The notes: generated from the letters alone by a model not told the origin. Counted from the first letter of the stretch, positions 11,941 through 23,570 are shown. The stretch is DNA of 64,000 nt from Heloderma charlesbogerti (GCA_026122225.1 JANEZZ010001628.1:1-64000); one strand, 5' to 3'. Made by a program: numbers and translations.

Positions 11941-12348
11941 CTGAAATCTTACACACACGTGCTTGGGAATAAGTTCCATTCAATGAGATTTACTTCTCAG
12001 TAGGCATACTTAGCATTGTACTGTAATTTTGTTATTCCATGTCAGTATGCAATTAATAAAACATGTCTAATTGGATGAGTGAGCACTAATATACAGGATT
12101 TTATAATAATTTAGAAGCGCAGAATTTAGTCATGTGGAACAGCAATGGCTGAAGACATGAGTATTCATCATAATGAAAATAAAACAAATCTAGACTTTTC
12201 ATAACTCTTTTCTCTATATCCATTGTTTACCTCTCAATCCTAAACATATTTACTCCATTTACTGCACTTCATTTCTAAACATATTTACTTGGAATCAAAT
12301 CCCTTCAACTACAATGGAACTTTCATCCAAGCAAGCATGCTTAGGACC
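11941..12348. mobile_element. Two worn copies of the TGCAATCCT fold-back MITE
   Basis: Copy one spans about 11941-12020 (TGAAATCTTACACACACG ... ACTTCTCAGTAGGCATACTT). Copy two spans about 12233-12348 (TCAATCCTAAACATATTTAC ... GCAAGCATGCTTAGGACC). Both keep the paired ACTTACT/AAGTAAG-type core of the element at 8443 but are heavily mutated. Boundaries are approximate. Confidence 0.45.
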
Positions 12349-12600
12349 ACACAGCCTTAAAAGTGGAGATACCAAGAAAAATCATGAACCTGACTATTCA
12401 GTTACAATGCATTGTTAGGATACAGCATGTATACATTGGTTCTAGCAGTATTAAGCATATCCAGCTTGTGAATGACTGGTGGAAGTTCAAACAACCAAAA
12501 TCCAACCAAAAACATGATAAATGCTGAATGATAAGATCCACAGGATGATCAAGCAAAGCTACTTTCACTGATGTAAATATATGTCTTCACTGTAGATGTC

Positions 12601-12872
12601 ATGTTAGGACCTTTATATGACAGGTTAAGACCTTCCTCTTTAAGCAGGCATTTAATCTTTAATCTGCTGCTCTGATTACTAATTTTACTGCTGGTTCCTC
12701 GATGTTTTAAATATTTTTAATGTTTTTAATGGTTAACACTGTATTACTCTAATACTTTTATTGCATTTTGGGGGGTATGTTGTTGTTATTGTTAAGTTTT
12801 ATGATTGTAAACCACCCCAAGGGCATTTGCCAGTTGGGCAGTGTACAAATCTAATAAACAAATATTCATACG
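12601..12872 (+). mobile_element. L2-type LINE 3' end, decayed
   Basis: It keeps the pattern of the L2 terminus: a coding remnant reading towards AAGACCTTCCTCTTTAAGCA, a T-rich UTR, GTAAACCACCCCAAGGGCAT in place of the usual GTGAACCGCCCAGAG, and a final AATAAACAAATATT. Confidence 0.65.
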
Positions 12873-13089
12873 ATAATCATGCAGACCTCAATTTCAATAG
12901 AATTTCAGTAGATGCTAGAACAGATTTGAGAAGAATTCTGCTAGCCATTAGAAGTTTGTGTTATGGCTATAACTGCTCTCTGCAGACATCTGGGGTCCTG
13001 TTTATCTGGTTTCATAGTCTCAGTTCAGCCACAAACCATGGTTGTTATATAGACAAGCCAGTATGTACTTCATGAGGGAAGGAAACCTA

Positions 13090-13290
13090 GGAAGATAGGA
13101 CGCTGCCTTTCACCAAGTCTGACAATTAGTTTATCCAGCTCAGGTATTGTCTAAGCACTGACTGGCAGGAGCTCTTCAGGGCTGTGGACAAGCATTTTCT
13201 CCAGCCTCATATGGAGACACTAGAGATTAAATCTAGCATATTTGCATGCAAAGCATGTAGTCTACCACTGAGTTATGGATCTTCTCTATT
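13090..13290 (-). mobile_element. tRNA-Ala-like squamate SINE
   Basis: Read on the minus strand: an A-box-like TAACTCAGTGGTAGA (complement of 13261-13275), GCTTTGCATGCAAA, a B-box-like segment near 13220-13235, and the 3' words GAGCTGGATAAACTAATTGT and GGCAGCGTCCTATCTTCCTA. These match a SINE I know to be widespread in squamates. The anticodon region and B box are mutated, so it is not a tRNA gene. Confidence 0.75.
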
Positions 13291-13299
13291 TAAAGCTTC

Positions 13300-13441
13300 C
13301 TTTCCTGGCTAGGAACAAGCCACAGTTGGTTGCTGTGTTTGAACTCTGCAACTGGTGGTTTGTTCAATCCACAACTTCTCAACGAAACAGGATACCGTTG
13401 ACACAACAACAAATAGCCATTAATTCCTAACCAGGAATAGA
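13300..13441. mobile_element. Possible MITE with ~20-bp inverted ends
   Basis: TTTCCTGGCTAGGAACAAG at the left pairs imperfectly with TAATTCCTAACCAGGAATAG at the right. Family and target-site duplication are unclear. Confidence 0.4.
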
Positions 13442-15158
13442 AGGTTCATGCACAAAGAAGAGGGTGGGCACATGGGCCTAAGGCTTGGGCACATAACAAA
13501 CCAACCATGGTTTCCAGTTATGTTGGAACAAAATATGTCAAAAAGTTTATGGGGAAACAAAGTTAGTCCTAGTTCTCTTGACAGTAAAAAATAAAGAAAA
13601 AATAGTCCTACTCTGTGACTACTTTCTATGCACAAATTAGGCAAAATCACTCTGTACACATCCCTCCTGGATTATACTACTTCAGATGGAAAGGAATCAT
13701 GTTTTTAATGCTTCTACATGTAAAAACAAAACAAAATAATAAAAAAAAAACCTACCATGTCAACAAGATGGCAAGGCTGGAATTTCTCTTCTTGTCCACA
13801 TGCAGAAAATGTCCTATAAGTGGGCGCTCAAAAAAGCATTGTCCACATGCAGTCTGTAGTACATTTGTGACAGCCTAGGAAGGACCCTCCTTTGATTTTG
13901 TAGAAGAGATAGCTCAGCTCTAGTCGAACTAATCAAAAGCAAGAACTACACCACTCTTGTCATGTGAGCACACATGCCACACATCTCTATTCTCGCCATA
14001 CTTCCTTTTTCTTGAATAGACATGTATATAAAAACTTTTCACATTACAAATTTAGGTACGTCTTAAAAATCACAATACCAGAAAAGCAATCTTGAAGTTG
14101 CATGAAAACAGCATCAAAAATGGCATGAGATATGAACAGGAAATACAACTGAAATATCTGTGAAGCTTCCATTTTTATTACCAGAGATGAACGCAAGATC
14201 CATTAAGGAAAGAATACTGAAAGATTAAGACTAGACCACAATGGAACCAAAAGAGGTAGTGAATGTTTCTTCACTGTCTTGTTCTGCAGAGCATCTTTGG
14301 AGATAGTTTACATAATTAGTGAAAGGTCAAGTGTGATCAATGACTTCTGTGTTGTTCAACCTTTAACCTACAAATCTATGTGATCAGTATTAAAAAGAAG
14401 CCAGGAAGACCCACAATAAGAAGCAGGTTCTCTCATCTCTGCTCTTAACATATGGCGCCTATGTCCCCTTTCATCCTCTACCAGCCTCACTTCTTCAGAG
14501 CACAATCTGGCATGTATCAAGATTTTTAAAAGCTCATTTTCAATAGAAACACTGAGGCACATTTAGGCACACATCAGGATTTTCTTGTGGCCTGCTTATA
14601 ATAAGTGCCAATGGTTGTGCCACCACATGCCACTCCTATAACAGTAATGGCACTTTCAGACATACATGTGACTCTGGATCAATGGTAGTACTTGGCAAAT
14701 CATTATCTCAATGTAGGTACACACAATTACCAGCAACTAGTGCAAATAAAATCTAATGTAAAATACTAAATTCTCTTCAATTGCTTCCAATTGCTTTTAA
14801 GTTATTTGCAATATAAGAAGATTATTTAATCATATCTTAGCTATATGCACTGACTTTGCCAGTATATTAAATTATCAAAAGGTTAAAGTTCAATGTGAAA
14901 GGGGGGAGCTGATGATTTTATTTCATCTCTCAGTTTTGCTGCCTGCGATGGTTTTATATAAAAACGCTTGCTACTACATTTTGAGAACTGCACACATAAA
15001 GTTAATAAAATGCATTCATTTGTTTAATAGTCACCTTGAAATGCTGCCACAAACTCAAAATATTTCCCAGCTGTTTGTACAGTTAAGACCATATATGTTT
15101 CAAACTTTTTAAAAATATGTCTTTAAAAACAACTCCTGCCCCTCCAGACTACACTTAC
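13442..15158. other. No recognisable gene; candidate ARHGAP32 intron 1
   Basis: AT-rich sequence directly downstream (minus strand) of the candidate first exon's donor. An open frame at 14368-14562 (minus) encodes a charged 64-residue peptide that I do not recognise and that lacks clear splice sites. Confidence 0.4.
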
Positions 15159-15186
15159 CCTTGCTATAATGACTGATTCTTTCCAT
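15159..15186 (-). CDS. Candidate alternative first coding exon of ARHGAP32 (left copy)
   Basis: On the minus strand an ATG at 15186 sits in the strong Kozak context CCAGCCATGG, 18 bases downstream of an in-frame TGA. It encodes MERISHYSK plus one base, then meets GTAAGTG (complement of 15152-15158), a good donor. The exon ends in phase 1, exactly what the PX exon at 5452-5525 needs; splicing would give MERISHYSK-E followed by the PX residues. The intron would be 9.6 kb. That these two exons are joined is inference. I do not recall this N-terminus from any known isoform. A shorter, promoter-proximal isoform lacking the upstream N-terminal exons would be the consequence. Confidence 0.5.
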
Positions 15187-15549
15187 GGCTGGAATCCCTA
15201 GTCAAGGCCTAAGAGTTCCAAAACTGTCCTTAGTTTTCCAGCAGCTAATTGAAAAAACCTTCGAGGCATCAGATCCGAGACGTGAGAACTCCAGCCTGGC
15301 AAAATCAAATTAAAATCTCGACATTCCGCTTGGTCGCCCTTTTCCGATTCTACTGCTTCTTTGGATGAACATGCCTATGAATAGGGATGGAGATCTCCCT
15401 CGGTAGCCCTGTTAGCCTTTTCCACACTGCCCATTTCATGCTCAGTTTGTGCTGCAGAGAAATCAGTGCTGTTCCTTTCAGTCGTTCACTCTCACTCTCA
15501 CTGGAAAGGTCCCACAAGACGAACCATGGAGCTTGACGAGTGCCAAGAG
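15187..15549 (-). promoter_or_regulatory. Candidate 5' UTR and promoter region, CpG-enriched (left copy)
   Basis: The sequence upstream of the candidate ATG holds 11 CpG dinucleotides in about 360 bases, while the flanking kilobases are nearly devoid of them. It also lacks recognisable repeats. I see no TATA box at a fixed distance. The CpG retention suggests a germline-unmethylated start site. Confidence 0.4.
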
Positions 15550-16359
15550 AAACAAGGGAGGGAGGGAATGCATGCAGGGACAGTGTTCAAGCTAGGCACT
15601 AGTTGGCTGCTACAATTCAGAAGACAAAAAAGCAACAGTGAGCTGCCATCAGATGTCTGGAATAAAAGCACCATCTCACTCAAATTAGTATCCAATTCCT
15701 GCTTCTTTTCTACTAATATTATCTTCCCTGATCTTACAAGCCAGCGAAATCCCCTTGAAGTCATGAGTGCTGAAGAGAGTGCAATTGAGGCCAATATTCA
15801 GAGTCTTAACATCTAACCTAAAATCGAGCACTGCTGTTGCATGCTTCACAGATTACTGGAAGAGAAACTAACAAAATGTAAAGGTCATTTTTTTTTCTGC
15901 TGCTGAAATCCAAATAGCTGCCAGAAACAGCTCCTTGCACAGCATTACTCAAATGTGCTAAGACTGCAGTGTCAGTTCATACAAAAGATTTGTGTTAGGA
16001 CCACATAATTAAAAATAAGTGCTGAAAAAGAAATTTAGGAAAAGGAAAAGAAGGAAAATCCACAGCTGTCACATAATTCATCACTGAAAGCAGGGCATCT
16101 TTTTAGATTAATATTTCTTATTTAGATGTGAAATATTTATTTCCCATCATGAACACAATTGGACCCTTAATCTTATGGTATGCATGCCATCAGTTCAAAG
16201 ACTGTCTTTAGAACTACAGTTAACTGTGAGGAAGTACTTATTCCTCACTCTTCAATCTAAGAGGATTCTTAAGAGTGCCTGACAGGAGCTAGAATCAAAA
16301 ATATTAAGAGCAATGCCACAGCATAAGCAACGCAGAACAGCATTAAACCAATTTATCTA
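15550..16359. other. No recognisable gene
   Basis: Contains a 116-codon frame (15466-15816 plus) whose mirror-strand frame is also open. Neither shows a recognisable domain. Confidence 0.4.
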
Positions 16360-16690
16360 ACAGGCCTGGGAAAATTAAAGACTTTCACCTGGCACCAAAA
16401 AGATACTGGACTCGGGATTGGGCAAATCTTCTTAAGAAGAGAATTTCACAACTACAAGTGCCACCACTGAAAAGGCCCTCTCTGTGGTCACAATCCGCTA
16501 AACCTCAGACTGTGGTAGAACCAGAGAGGCACCCCCAAGGAAGATTTTAATGCACACACAGGCTTACATTTATATCTTGCCCTTTTTCCAAGTAACTCAG
16601 GCTGTCAAATTTATTACATCCCATCCTTCCGTATTTCATTCTTAGAAGCTAACAATTAATAAAAACAATTTACAAAATAAGAATATTATC
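16360..16690 (-). mobile_element. L2 3' piece, decayed
   Basis: On the minus strand it reads AGAGAGGGCCTTTTCAGTGG ... GGTGCCAGGTGAAAGTCTTT and ATTTTCCCAGGCCTGTTAG. These correspond to the RAFSVVAP...RRQVKTFLFSQAF end of the intact L2 frame at 32594-33268. Confidence 0.65.
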
Positions 16691-16740
16691 AAAGTAACAG
16701 ATCAAACGTATTAAAACATCAAAAGCAATAATTTGACAAG

Positions 16741-16925
16741 CTCTCTCTCTCTTTGTACCTTTAAACATGCTTTGGGGATGTTTTTATTTAGGAAGGCCAT
16801 GCTGACTCTTCAAAAAAAATAGTTATGTTATAATTCATTTTATCATTGTTTTACTTAAATTGCTTTGTAATCCACTTTGTAATTTTTTTCCCCCTAAAAT
16901 GTGGGGTATACATCTATAAAACAAT
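16741..16925 (+). mobile_element. L2 3' tail, decayed
   Basis: Carries TTTTTATTTAGGAAGGCC, TTGTAATCCACTTTGTAA and GGGGTATACATCTATAAA in the usual L2 3'-end order, opposite in orientation to the neighbouring piece. Confidence 0.5.
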
Positions 16926-17352
16926 CTCAGCAGCAGAATAAAACCCATTCATATTACAGTCTAGGGAAAATTAAGTAGGTCAAAAAGTCTTAAAAGTAGA
17001 TGCCAAGCAAGCTGCTCTGAGGAGTACATGCCAAAGACAGTGTGCTACACCTGAGTAGGCCCTCTCTCCGATCAACACATAGATAATGTCTGAGGGTAGG
17101 GGCATCCAGAGAAATCCTCTGCAGATGAGCTCAGTAACCCTACAACAGCCCATGGGTTATTTAAGCATTCTTTCCCCCTCAAACAAGCCATGCCACCCAG
17201 GTTCAGATGACAAAACAAGCTGCACCCAAGTGGGTAATTAGGGAAATGGCGCCCGGCATGTGCAAGCAATTAAAACAAGCCATTGTGATTTGTTTTGATC
17301 ATGTGAACCAGGTCACTCAAAGTCACCCAGAGCAGAGGGATTTGAATCCTGG

Positions 17353-17932
17353 TGACAGGATTGGCCCCAAGTCCCCTAGTTTGGTTTCTGACTTGGATTC
17401 AGATTCAGAGACAGAGCTAGAAGAAGCCCAGCTGAGACAGAAAGCGGGGGAGGAAATTCCCCAAGACTCTGTAGGAGTCAGCAAAAAAAACCTTCCCAAG
17501 GCCTTATCAAGCAGAAGGGCCAGGCTCAGACTGTCTTCCCCCTTCCATGTGGGAAGCTGGCCTCTGTTGGAGGAGCAGGGAGCAGAGGAATTGACAGATG
17601 CCAGAGCCCACCACCAAGCTAAGTGGCCAGAGCTGAGAGGAGGTGGGAGGTGTTCTGCCAGATTGGCTGCCCATCAGAAGTTTGAAGGGAGGAGCCCAGA
17701 AAAAGTCTGTCCAGAACTGCAGGAATCCTGTCCATTAATCGAAAGACAACTGCCCTGCTTTCAGTAGTTCTCTTAACAAAAGTGCTATTTAGCTAATTAG
17801 GCCCAGAGGACAGCTCCCAGCCTTTGTAGTCGCTTCAGGTGTGAAGAGGTGCTGTTAACTGAAGAGTTTGTAGATTGCACAGGGAGTCTCTGTTGCCTCA
17901 CTACTCAGTGGGAGGGCTTGGAATCCCTGACA
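17353..17932 (+). mobile_element. Solo LTR with perfect 5-bp target-site duplication
   Basis: The 580-bp element runs from TGACAGGATTGG to GGAATCCCTGACA and has the canonical TG...CA ends. The direct repeat CCTGG flanks it exactly (17348-17352 and 17933-17937), so it is one integration reduced to a single LTR. Inside, the plus strand has a frame (part of 17207-17767) with an acidic stretch, DLDSDSETELEE, and a basic motif, RCSARLAAHQK. The second solo LTR at 25512 encodes a similar acidic-then-RCSA order. No gag, pol or env remains, so the superfamily (gypsy or ERV) is undecided. Confidence 0.85.
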
Positions 17933-17937
17933 CCTGG

Positions 17938-19256
17938 TTTTCCCAGTCCAAGTCTGACACTACTACACTATGGTTGAATACTGATTGCTATTGAAGGATC
18001 CTATAAACAGTAAACAAGCTTACTTCCTAATATTTCCTTTCACAAAGTAGCAGCACTGGGGTGTTTACTGTGGGTGTATGTAGTTGCACATTTTGCAGGA
18101 AAAATATTGATTAGTGAAAATATACAGCTAGCTGCTCTTTTTTTTTGTAATCTCACAAAACACAAATCCGCAGGGTAAAATAAGATGCTGACAAACACTT
18201 AAAAATAAAACGCTAACACACACCACTTCCCCTCTCATTACTGGAGTAACGGTTCATTCATCCTAATCGAATCAAAATTTGATTGTTTGGGGTATAAACA
18301 AGGGTTCAGAATTAATACCCAGGAAAGGGTTAAGTCAGCTCTGAAGTGGTTGCTAGGTTACAACATCATCTTTGTAAGAATTTAGTCTAGCAAAATCATG
18401 CTTCTGTGTAATGCATCACTGCAGAATCTTACTCTAGACTATTGTGGATCTGTAGCAAAAGATGCTCAAAAACAAATAAAATAATGAATTACAGAAGTCA
18501 ACTTGTGTATTTTAAAAATATTTTTAAGTGGTTAACAATGTCATATTCAGCAACATGATGAACATATGGGGGGAGGGGGAGAAGAGATCAACTTTAAATA
18601 TCTAGATTATCCAGGAGATTCTCCAAACATCTAAAAACAATAATTGTACATGTCCTCGTACTTTGAAATCTTTTATGCAGTTTTTCGAAGTGAACACCCT
18701 TTATTCTCTGCTAAATTAGCATGACTCAGAGCTGCCATTTCAGCCCAAAACCTAACTTTAGCCACATCAAATCCAACCAGAATATTTCAGACTATAACTT
18801 CAGAGGGGGGAACCTTGTTCCTCCCACTTTCAGTGCTCAAACAGCACACCATAATTAAAGTGAACTATTATTTTGCCCACAAGGAATCACAACAGGCTGA
18901 AATCCGATATACATATACTCAGAAGTGAGTTGTGTGGAAAGCAATATTTGCTTCCAAATAGTATTGTACTTCAAATTGGATGCTATTCATTTTTCTTACA
19001 ATATTAAAAGCTGGTCTCTTCGTAGCTGTAAGCTACAATCTGATGAACATTTACCTGCAAGTAAGCACCAGTTAACTCAGCCAGACTTGCTTCTAAGTAA
19101 ACATGCCTAGGATCAAGCTTTTTTATTTACTAAACATTTTACTTTTGTGATTATGATATTTATTAGATTCATTTGAATCTCTACACACAGGCAAGTTTCA
19201 CACAATTACAAGATTTTGGAAATACCATTACAGCATATGCAGTAAAATATTTTCAA
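17938..19256. other. No recognisable gene
   Basis: AT-rich. Words at 18896-18930 (CTGAAATCCGATATACATAT) and 19075-19112 (TTCTAAGTAAACATGCCTAG) look like worn ends of the TGCAATCCT fold-back family. Confidence 0.4.
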
Positions 19257-19313
19257 TTTCTTTCTTTCTTTCTTTGCTTCCTTGCTTCCTTGCTTCCTTC
19301 CTTCCTTCCTGTC
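19257..19313 (+). repeat. Microsatellite (TTTC)n/(TTGC)n/(TTCC)n
   Basis: A run of TTTC units passes into CTTGCTTC-type and then CTTC units. Confidence 0.9.
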
Positions 19314-19416
19314 CTTCTTTTCAGATGTGCCAATTTCAGTTTTGAGGGTTCAAGCTCCTAGAAGACCATGTTCCAGCAGATGATGAAAACCTATTATCAC
19401 ACCCTACATAGTAAGT

Positions 19417-21150
19417 CCCCTTCATGGATCACTGCCTTGTTGTGACGAAGGGGCTTGCGTAACTCAGTGAAGCCATAAGCTATGCCATGCAGGGCCACCC
19501 AAGTCGGACAGGTCATGGCAGAGAGTTCTGACAAAATGTGGTCCACTGGAGAAGGAAATGGCAACCCACTCCAGTATTCTTGCCAAGAAAAACCCACGGA
19601 ACGTATCACAAGGCTAAAAGAGATGACGCCGGAAGATGAGCCCCTCAGGTCGGAAGGTGTCCAATATACTACTGGGGAAGAGCAGAGGGTATTTCCAAGT
19701 AGCGCCAGAAAGAGTGAAGCAGCTGGGCCAAAGCCGAAAGGACACTCAGCTGTGGATGTGTCTGGTGGTGAAAAGAAAATCTGATGCTGTAAAGAACAAT
19801 ATTGTTTAGGAACCTGGAATGTAAGGTCAATGAATCAAGGTAAGCTGGAGGTGGTCAAACATGTGATGGCAAGATTGAACATCGACATCTTGGGAATCAG
19901 CGAACTAAAATGGACAGGCTTAGGCAAATTTAATTCAGGTGGCCATTTTATCTAGTACTATGGGCAAGAATCCCTTAGAAGAAATGGAGTAGCACTCATT
20001 GTCAATAAAAGAGTGGGAAAAGATTGGGGTACAATCTCAAAAACGATAGAATGATTTCAGTATGAATCCAAGGCAAACCATTCAACATCACAGTAATTCA
20101 AGTCTATGCCCCAACCACTGATGCCGAAGAAGCTGAGTTTGACTGGTTCTATGAAGAGCTACAACACCTTCTAGAACTAACACCAAAAAAAGATGTCCTT
20201 TTCATCATAGGGGATAGGAATGCCAAAGTAGGAAGTCAAGAAATCACCGGGATAACAGGCAAGCATGGCCTTGGTGTACAAAATGAAGCAGGACAAAGGC
20301 AAAATGAAGCAGGACAAAGAGTTGTGCCAAGAGAACACAATGATCATAGCAAACACTCTTTTCCAACAGCACAAGAGGCGACTCTACACATGGACATCAC
20401 CAGATGGGCAATATCGAAATCAAATTGATTATGTCCTTTGCAGCCAAAGATGGAGAAGCTCCATACAGTCAGTCAAAACAAGACCTGGAGCTGACTGTGG
20501 CTCAGATCATGAGCTTCTTGTTGCAAAATTTCGGCTTAAATTGAAGAACGTCGGGAAAACCACTAAACCATTCAGGTATGACCTAAATCATATCCCTTAT
20601 GAATATACAGTGGAGGTGAGGAATAGATTTCACGGATTAGACCTGATAGACAGAGTGCCTGAGGAACTATGGATGGAGGTCCGTCACATTGTTCAGGAGG
20701 CAGCAACGAAATCCATCCCAAAGAAAAAGAAATGCAAGAAAGCCAAGTGGCTGTCTGATGAGGTTTTACAAGTAGCTGAGGAGAGAAGGGAAGCGAAAAG
20801 CAAGGGAGAAAGGGGAAGATAGATCCAACTGAATACAGAATTCCAGAGAATAGCAAGGAGAGACAAGAAGGCCTTCTGAAATGAACAACGCAAAGAAATC
20901 GAGGAAAACAATAGAATGGGAAAGACTAGAGATCTTTTCAAGGAAATCGGAGATATCAAGGGAATGTTTTGTGCAAAGACAGGCATGATAAAGGACAAAG
21001 AAGGCAGGGACAAAGAAGCAGATGAGATTAAGAAGAGGTGGAAAGAATACACAGAAGAACTATACAGGAAAGATCTGAATGTCCCTGATAGCCATGATAG
21101 TGCGCTCACTGAACTTGAGCCGGACATCCTCGAGAGTGAAGTCAAGTGGG
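19417..21150 (+). mobile_element. BovB with intact 5' end but no 3' half, decayed
   Basis: It starts at the family 5' terminus CCCCTTCATGGATCAC and matches the uninterrupted copy at 1-1880 until GTCAAGTGGG at 21150, where similarity stops abruptly before the RT core. Lesions include TGA for CGA in the leader (end of the 19482-19784 frame), TAG in the endonuclease near 19952, GDRN for GDWN, a short duplication of ACAAAATGAAGCAGGACAAA at 20277-20322, and frameshifts. BovB copies usually lose the 5' end, so loss of the 3' half points to a later deletion. Confidence 0.93.
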
Positions 21151-21912
21151 AATAGTATATTCGAGGCCTCTTGGATCAGAATATTCCAGGCCTCTGATAC
21201 ATTACTCATAAACCAAACTGAGTAGTTATTTTGTATTCTGTCCTGGAATATGGCAAGATGGTTCGAACAAGTTCACTGATCTTGAATTTATTTCTTATAT
21301 GCAATCATTTGATTTACTCTGTCTATAAGAAACTTCTCTTGTAGAGATTAATGCTATCCATCTGCAAAGTTTTAAGATACTGGGTCTCTTTGCCCCTTGC
21401 CTGTCCATTTCCATCCTACCAATATGGACAGCCCTTCCTATTTTGCCCTCGTCTTGCTTTCTCTTTGGTTCCTCCTTTCTTCAGCTCCATGTCTCAGTAC
21501 TGCCACTGTGTGTTTCTTTATCCCAGAAACCCTAGGTATAACCTGAAACTTGCACAGCACCTAGGAGAGCCTAATCCATTGAAATCTGCCATCTCTTCCT
21601 ACACTCTATCTTGAATGTCACCAATGCAGACATGGTTTCAATGGCAAGCCAGCTTCAACCACCACCTTGCTTTGCTTAATATCCACCCTGATGAAGAGTT
21701 CTGGAGAAAAGATTGCACACTTGTGACACTTTGATTGGTTTTACTAAAGGTATTCCATGATTTTGGTTTTGATTTTGGTTTTGATGATTTTAAAATACTA
21801 TGGGTTCTCTTATCTTCCAATTTCGAACATTACTCAAGTCTCCATCTATCCCTGCCATATTAAGTAGAGCTACACCAAGTCTTCACCATCAAACATTTGA
21901 CATGAAAGTGTG
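21151..21912. other. No recognisable gene
   Basis: Unclassified flank. An irregular TTTTGGTTTTGA repeat lies at 21757-21790. Confidence 0.4.
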
Positions 21913-21920
21913 CTTCTGAG

Positions 21921-22316
21921 TAGGGATGGGCTAATAAGTGATATCTGAGCTCAGCAAGATTCCCTGAACTTCAGCTCACTGCTCTATGCTCATGTTTGTG
22001 ATTGTTGTTCATTTTGCATGAATGGAAAAATTGCACAAAAAGAACAGCTACAGATGTGAAAGTTGTGCAAACAATTCCAAAATTGCACAAATTCCCCCCA
22101 CAGACTGAAGTGCGGGTGATTTAAAATGTGCACATGTTGAGAAAGTTGCTCATTTTGTGACAAAGTTGCACATTTTTCAAGTACACATTTTGTGAACGTG
22201 AAGGTAAGTTCAGGAATTTGGTAACATTTTTGGATAAAATGTGTTCAGGTTCTGGATTGTGAACAGGGCATTTTTGAATGATTTGCTAACTGAAACAAAA
22301 TTCTCATACATCCCTA
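21921..22316. mobile_element. hAT-like MITE with 8-bp target-site duplication
   Basis: The ends TAGGGATG and CATCCCTA are inverted, and CTTCTGAG (21913-21920) and CTTCTCAG (22317-22324) form an 8-bp duplication with one mismatch, the size typical of hAT transposons. The 396-bp interior is AT-rich with many TTGCACAA/TTGTGCAA words and has no transposase frame, so it is non-autonomous. Confidence 0.8.
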
Positions 22317-22439
22317 CTTCTCAGAGGGTTGAAAAGCAGCCTGAAAAAAAATGACCTTCTACTTTACTGCGCTGTTTTTCATGGCTGTTCGCAGACACTG
22401 TTCTACCATTAAGAAAAGCCCCCCACCAGATAGAGCTTC

Positions 22440-22605
22440 TTCTTTCTCCTTTATTACATGATTCTACATGATTCTACATGGCAGTAAGGACTGCCATACG
22501 CCCCTGTGTACCCCTGCTCTTGTATCTTTGTTAGTGATTGCAATTGTAAGCTGCTTTGGGAGCCAATTGTGCTGAAAAGCAGGAAATATCAATACCAATA
22601 AGGCT
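22440..22605 (+). mobile_element. L2-type 3' end fragment
   Basis: GTAAGCTGCTTTGGGAGCC followed by GTGCTGAAAAGCAGGAAATA matches the order of the L2 end at 6870-6955. Confidence 0.55.
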
Positions 22606-22978
22606 GTCTCAGAAATCATCCATGCAGCTGCACCACATGCATGACATTCAAGCTTCTGAACCATCCCCTTTTTCAGCAAGTTAAATTGCACAAATTTCAT
22701 TGTCCACACATGCAGCACCCCGTATGGAGCAGGTTCAACTGAATGGCACTTTTGTGTGAGTATGGCCATAATACATGCTCAACAACAGCTCCTTGCACTG
22801 CAGAGACATTTGAGCAGGGGCTGTCTACTAGAGTGATTACAGTCCCTGCATTGGAGAGGTAAACGGCAAAACATGATGACTGGAAGATAAGAATCTACTG
22901 GACTTGAGAACAAATAACTAAGCAGACTTACTGAAAAGAAAGCAAAATGTAGAATTAAGGCGCACGCATGGCCTGCTT

Positions 22979-23503
22979 CCCCTTCATGGATCACTGCCTT
23001 GTTGTGGCAAAGGGGCTTGCGTAACTCAGTGAAGCCATAAGCTATGCCATGCAGGCATAATCAAAGCTATGGTTTTCCCAGTAGTAATGTATGGCTGTGA
23101 GAGCTGGACTATAAGGAAGGCTGAGTGCCGAAGAATGGATGCTTTCAAACTGTGGTGCTGGAGAAGACTCTTACGAGTCCCCTGGACTGCAAGGAGGTCC
23201 AGTCAGTCAGTCCTAAAGGAAATCAAGCCTGACTGCTCATTGGAAGGACAGATACTGAAGCTGAAGCTCAAATATTTTGGCCACCTAATGCAAAGAGAAA
23301 ACTCACTGGAAAAGACCCTAATGCTGGGAAGGACTGAAGGCAAAAGGAGAAGGGGACGGCAGAGGATGAGATGGCTAGATAGCATCACCGATGCAATGAA
23401 TATGAACTTGAGCACACTCCAGGAGAGAGCCAAGGACAGGTAGGCCTGGCGTGCTATGGTCCATGGGGTCACGAAGAGTCGGACACGACTTAACGACTGA
23501 ACA
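22979..23503 (+). mobile_element. Complete internally deleted BovB (525 bp) with target-site duplication
   Basis: The first ~77 bases are the BovB 5' terminus (CCCCTTCATGGATCAC to CCATGCAGG). They are joined directly, with about two extra bases at 23056-23057, to the 3' ~445 bases (AATCAAAGCTATGGTTTTCC through GAGTCGGACACGACTTAACG). The perfect 11-bp repeat ATGGCCTGCTT brackets the whole unit (22968-22978 and 23504-23514). The deletion therefore existed before insertion: a short RNA with both BovB ends was copied in as one piece. The remaining frame (23069-23443) encodes MVFPVVMYGCESWT to the C terminus and lacks both endonuclease and RT, so it needed a full BovB in trans. Confidence 0.92.
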
Positions 23504-23570
23504 ATGGCCTGCTTATCACCACAACAACTATGCTTATGTGATGACCTAGGGCTATTTCATCCATAATGCT

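Noticed and set aside
13205..13290. tRNA-Ala gene
   Set aside because: A and B boxes are SINE-derived, the B box and anticodon loop are mutated, and the SINE body follows.
14368..14562. Charged 64-codon frame as another ARHGAP32 exon
   Set aside because: No consensus splice sites around it and no resemblance to the PX region.
17207..17767. A 186-codon open frame as a host protein gene
   Set aside because: It starts upstream of and runs through a solo LTR with exact target-site duplications, and lacks homology I recognise. It is treated as LTR sequence.
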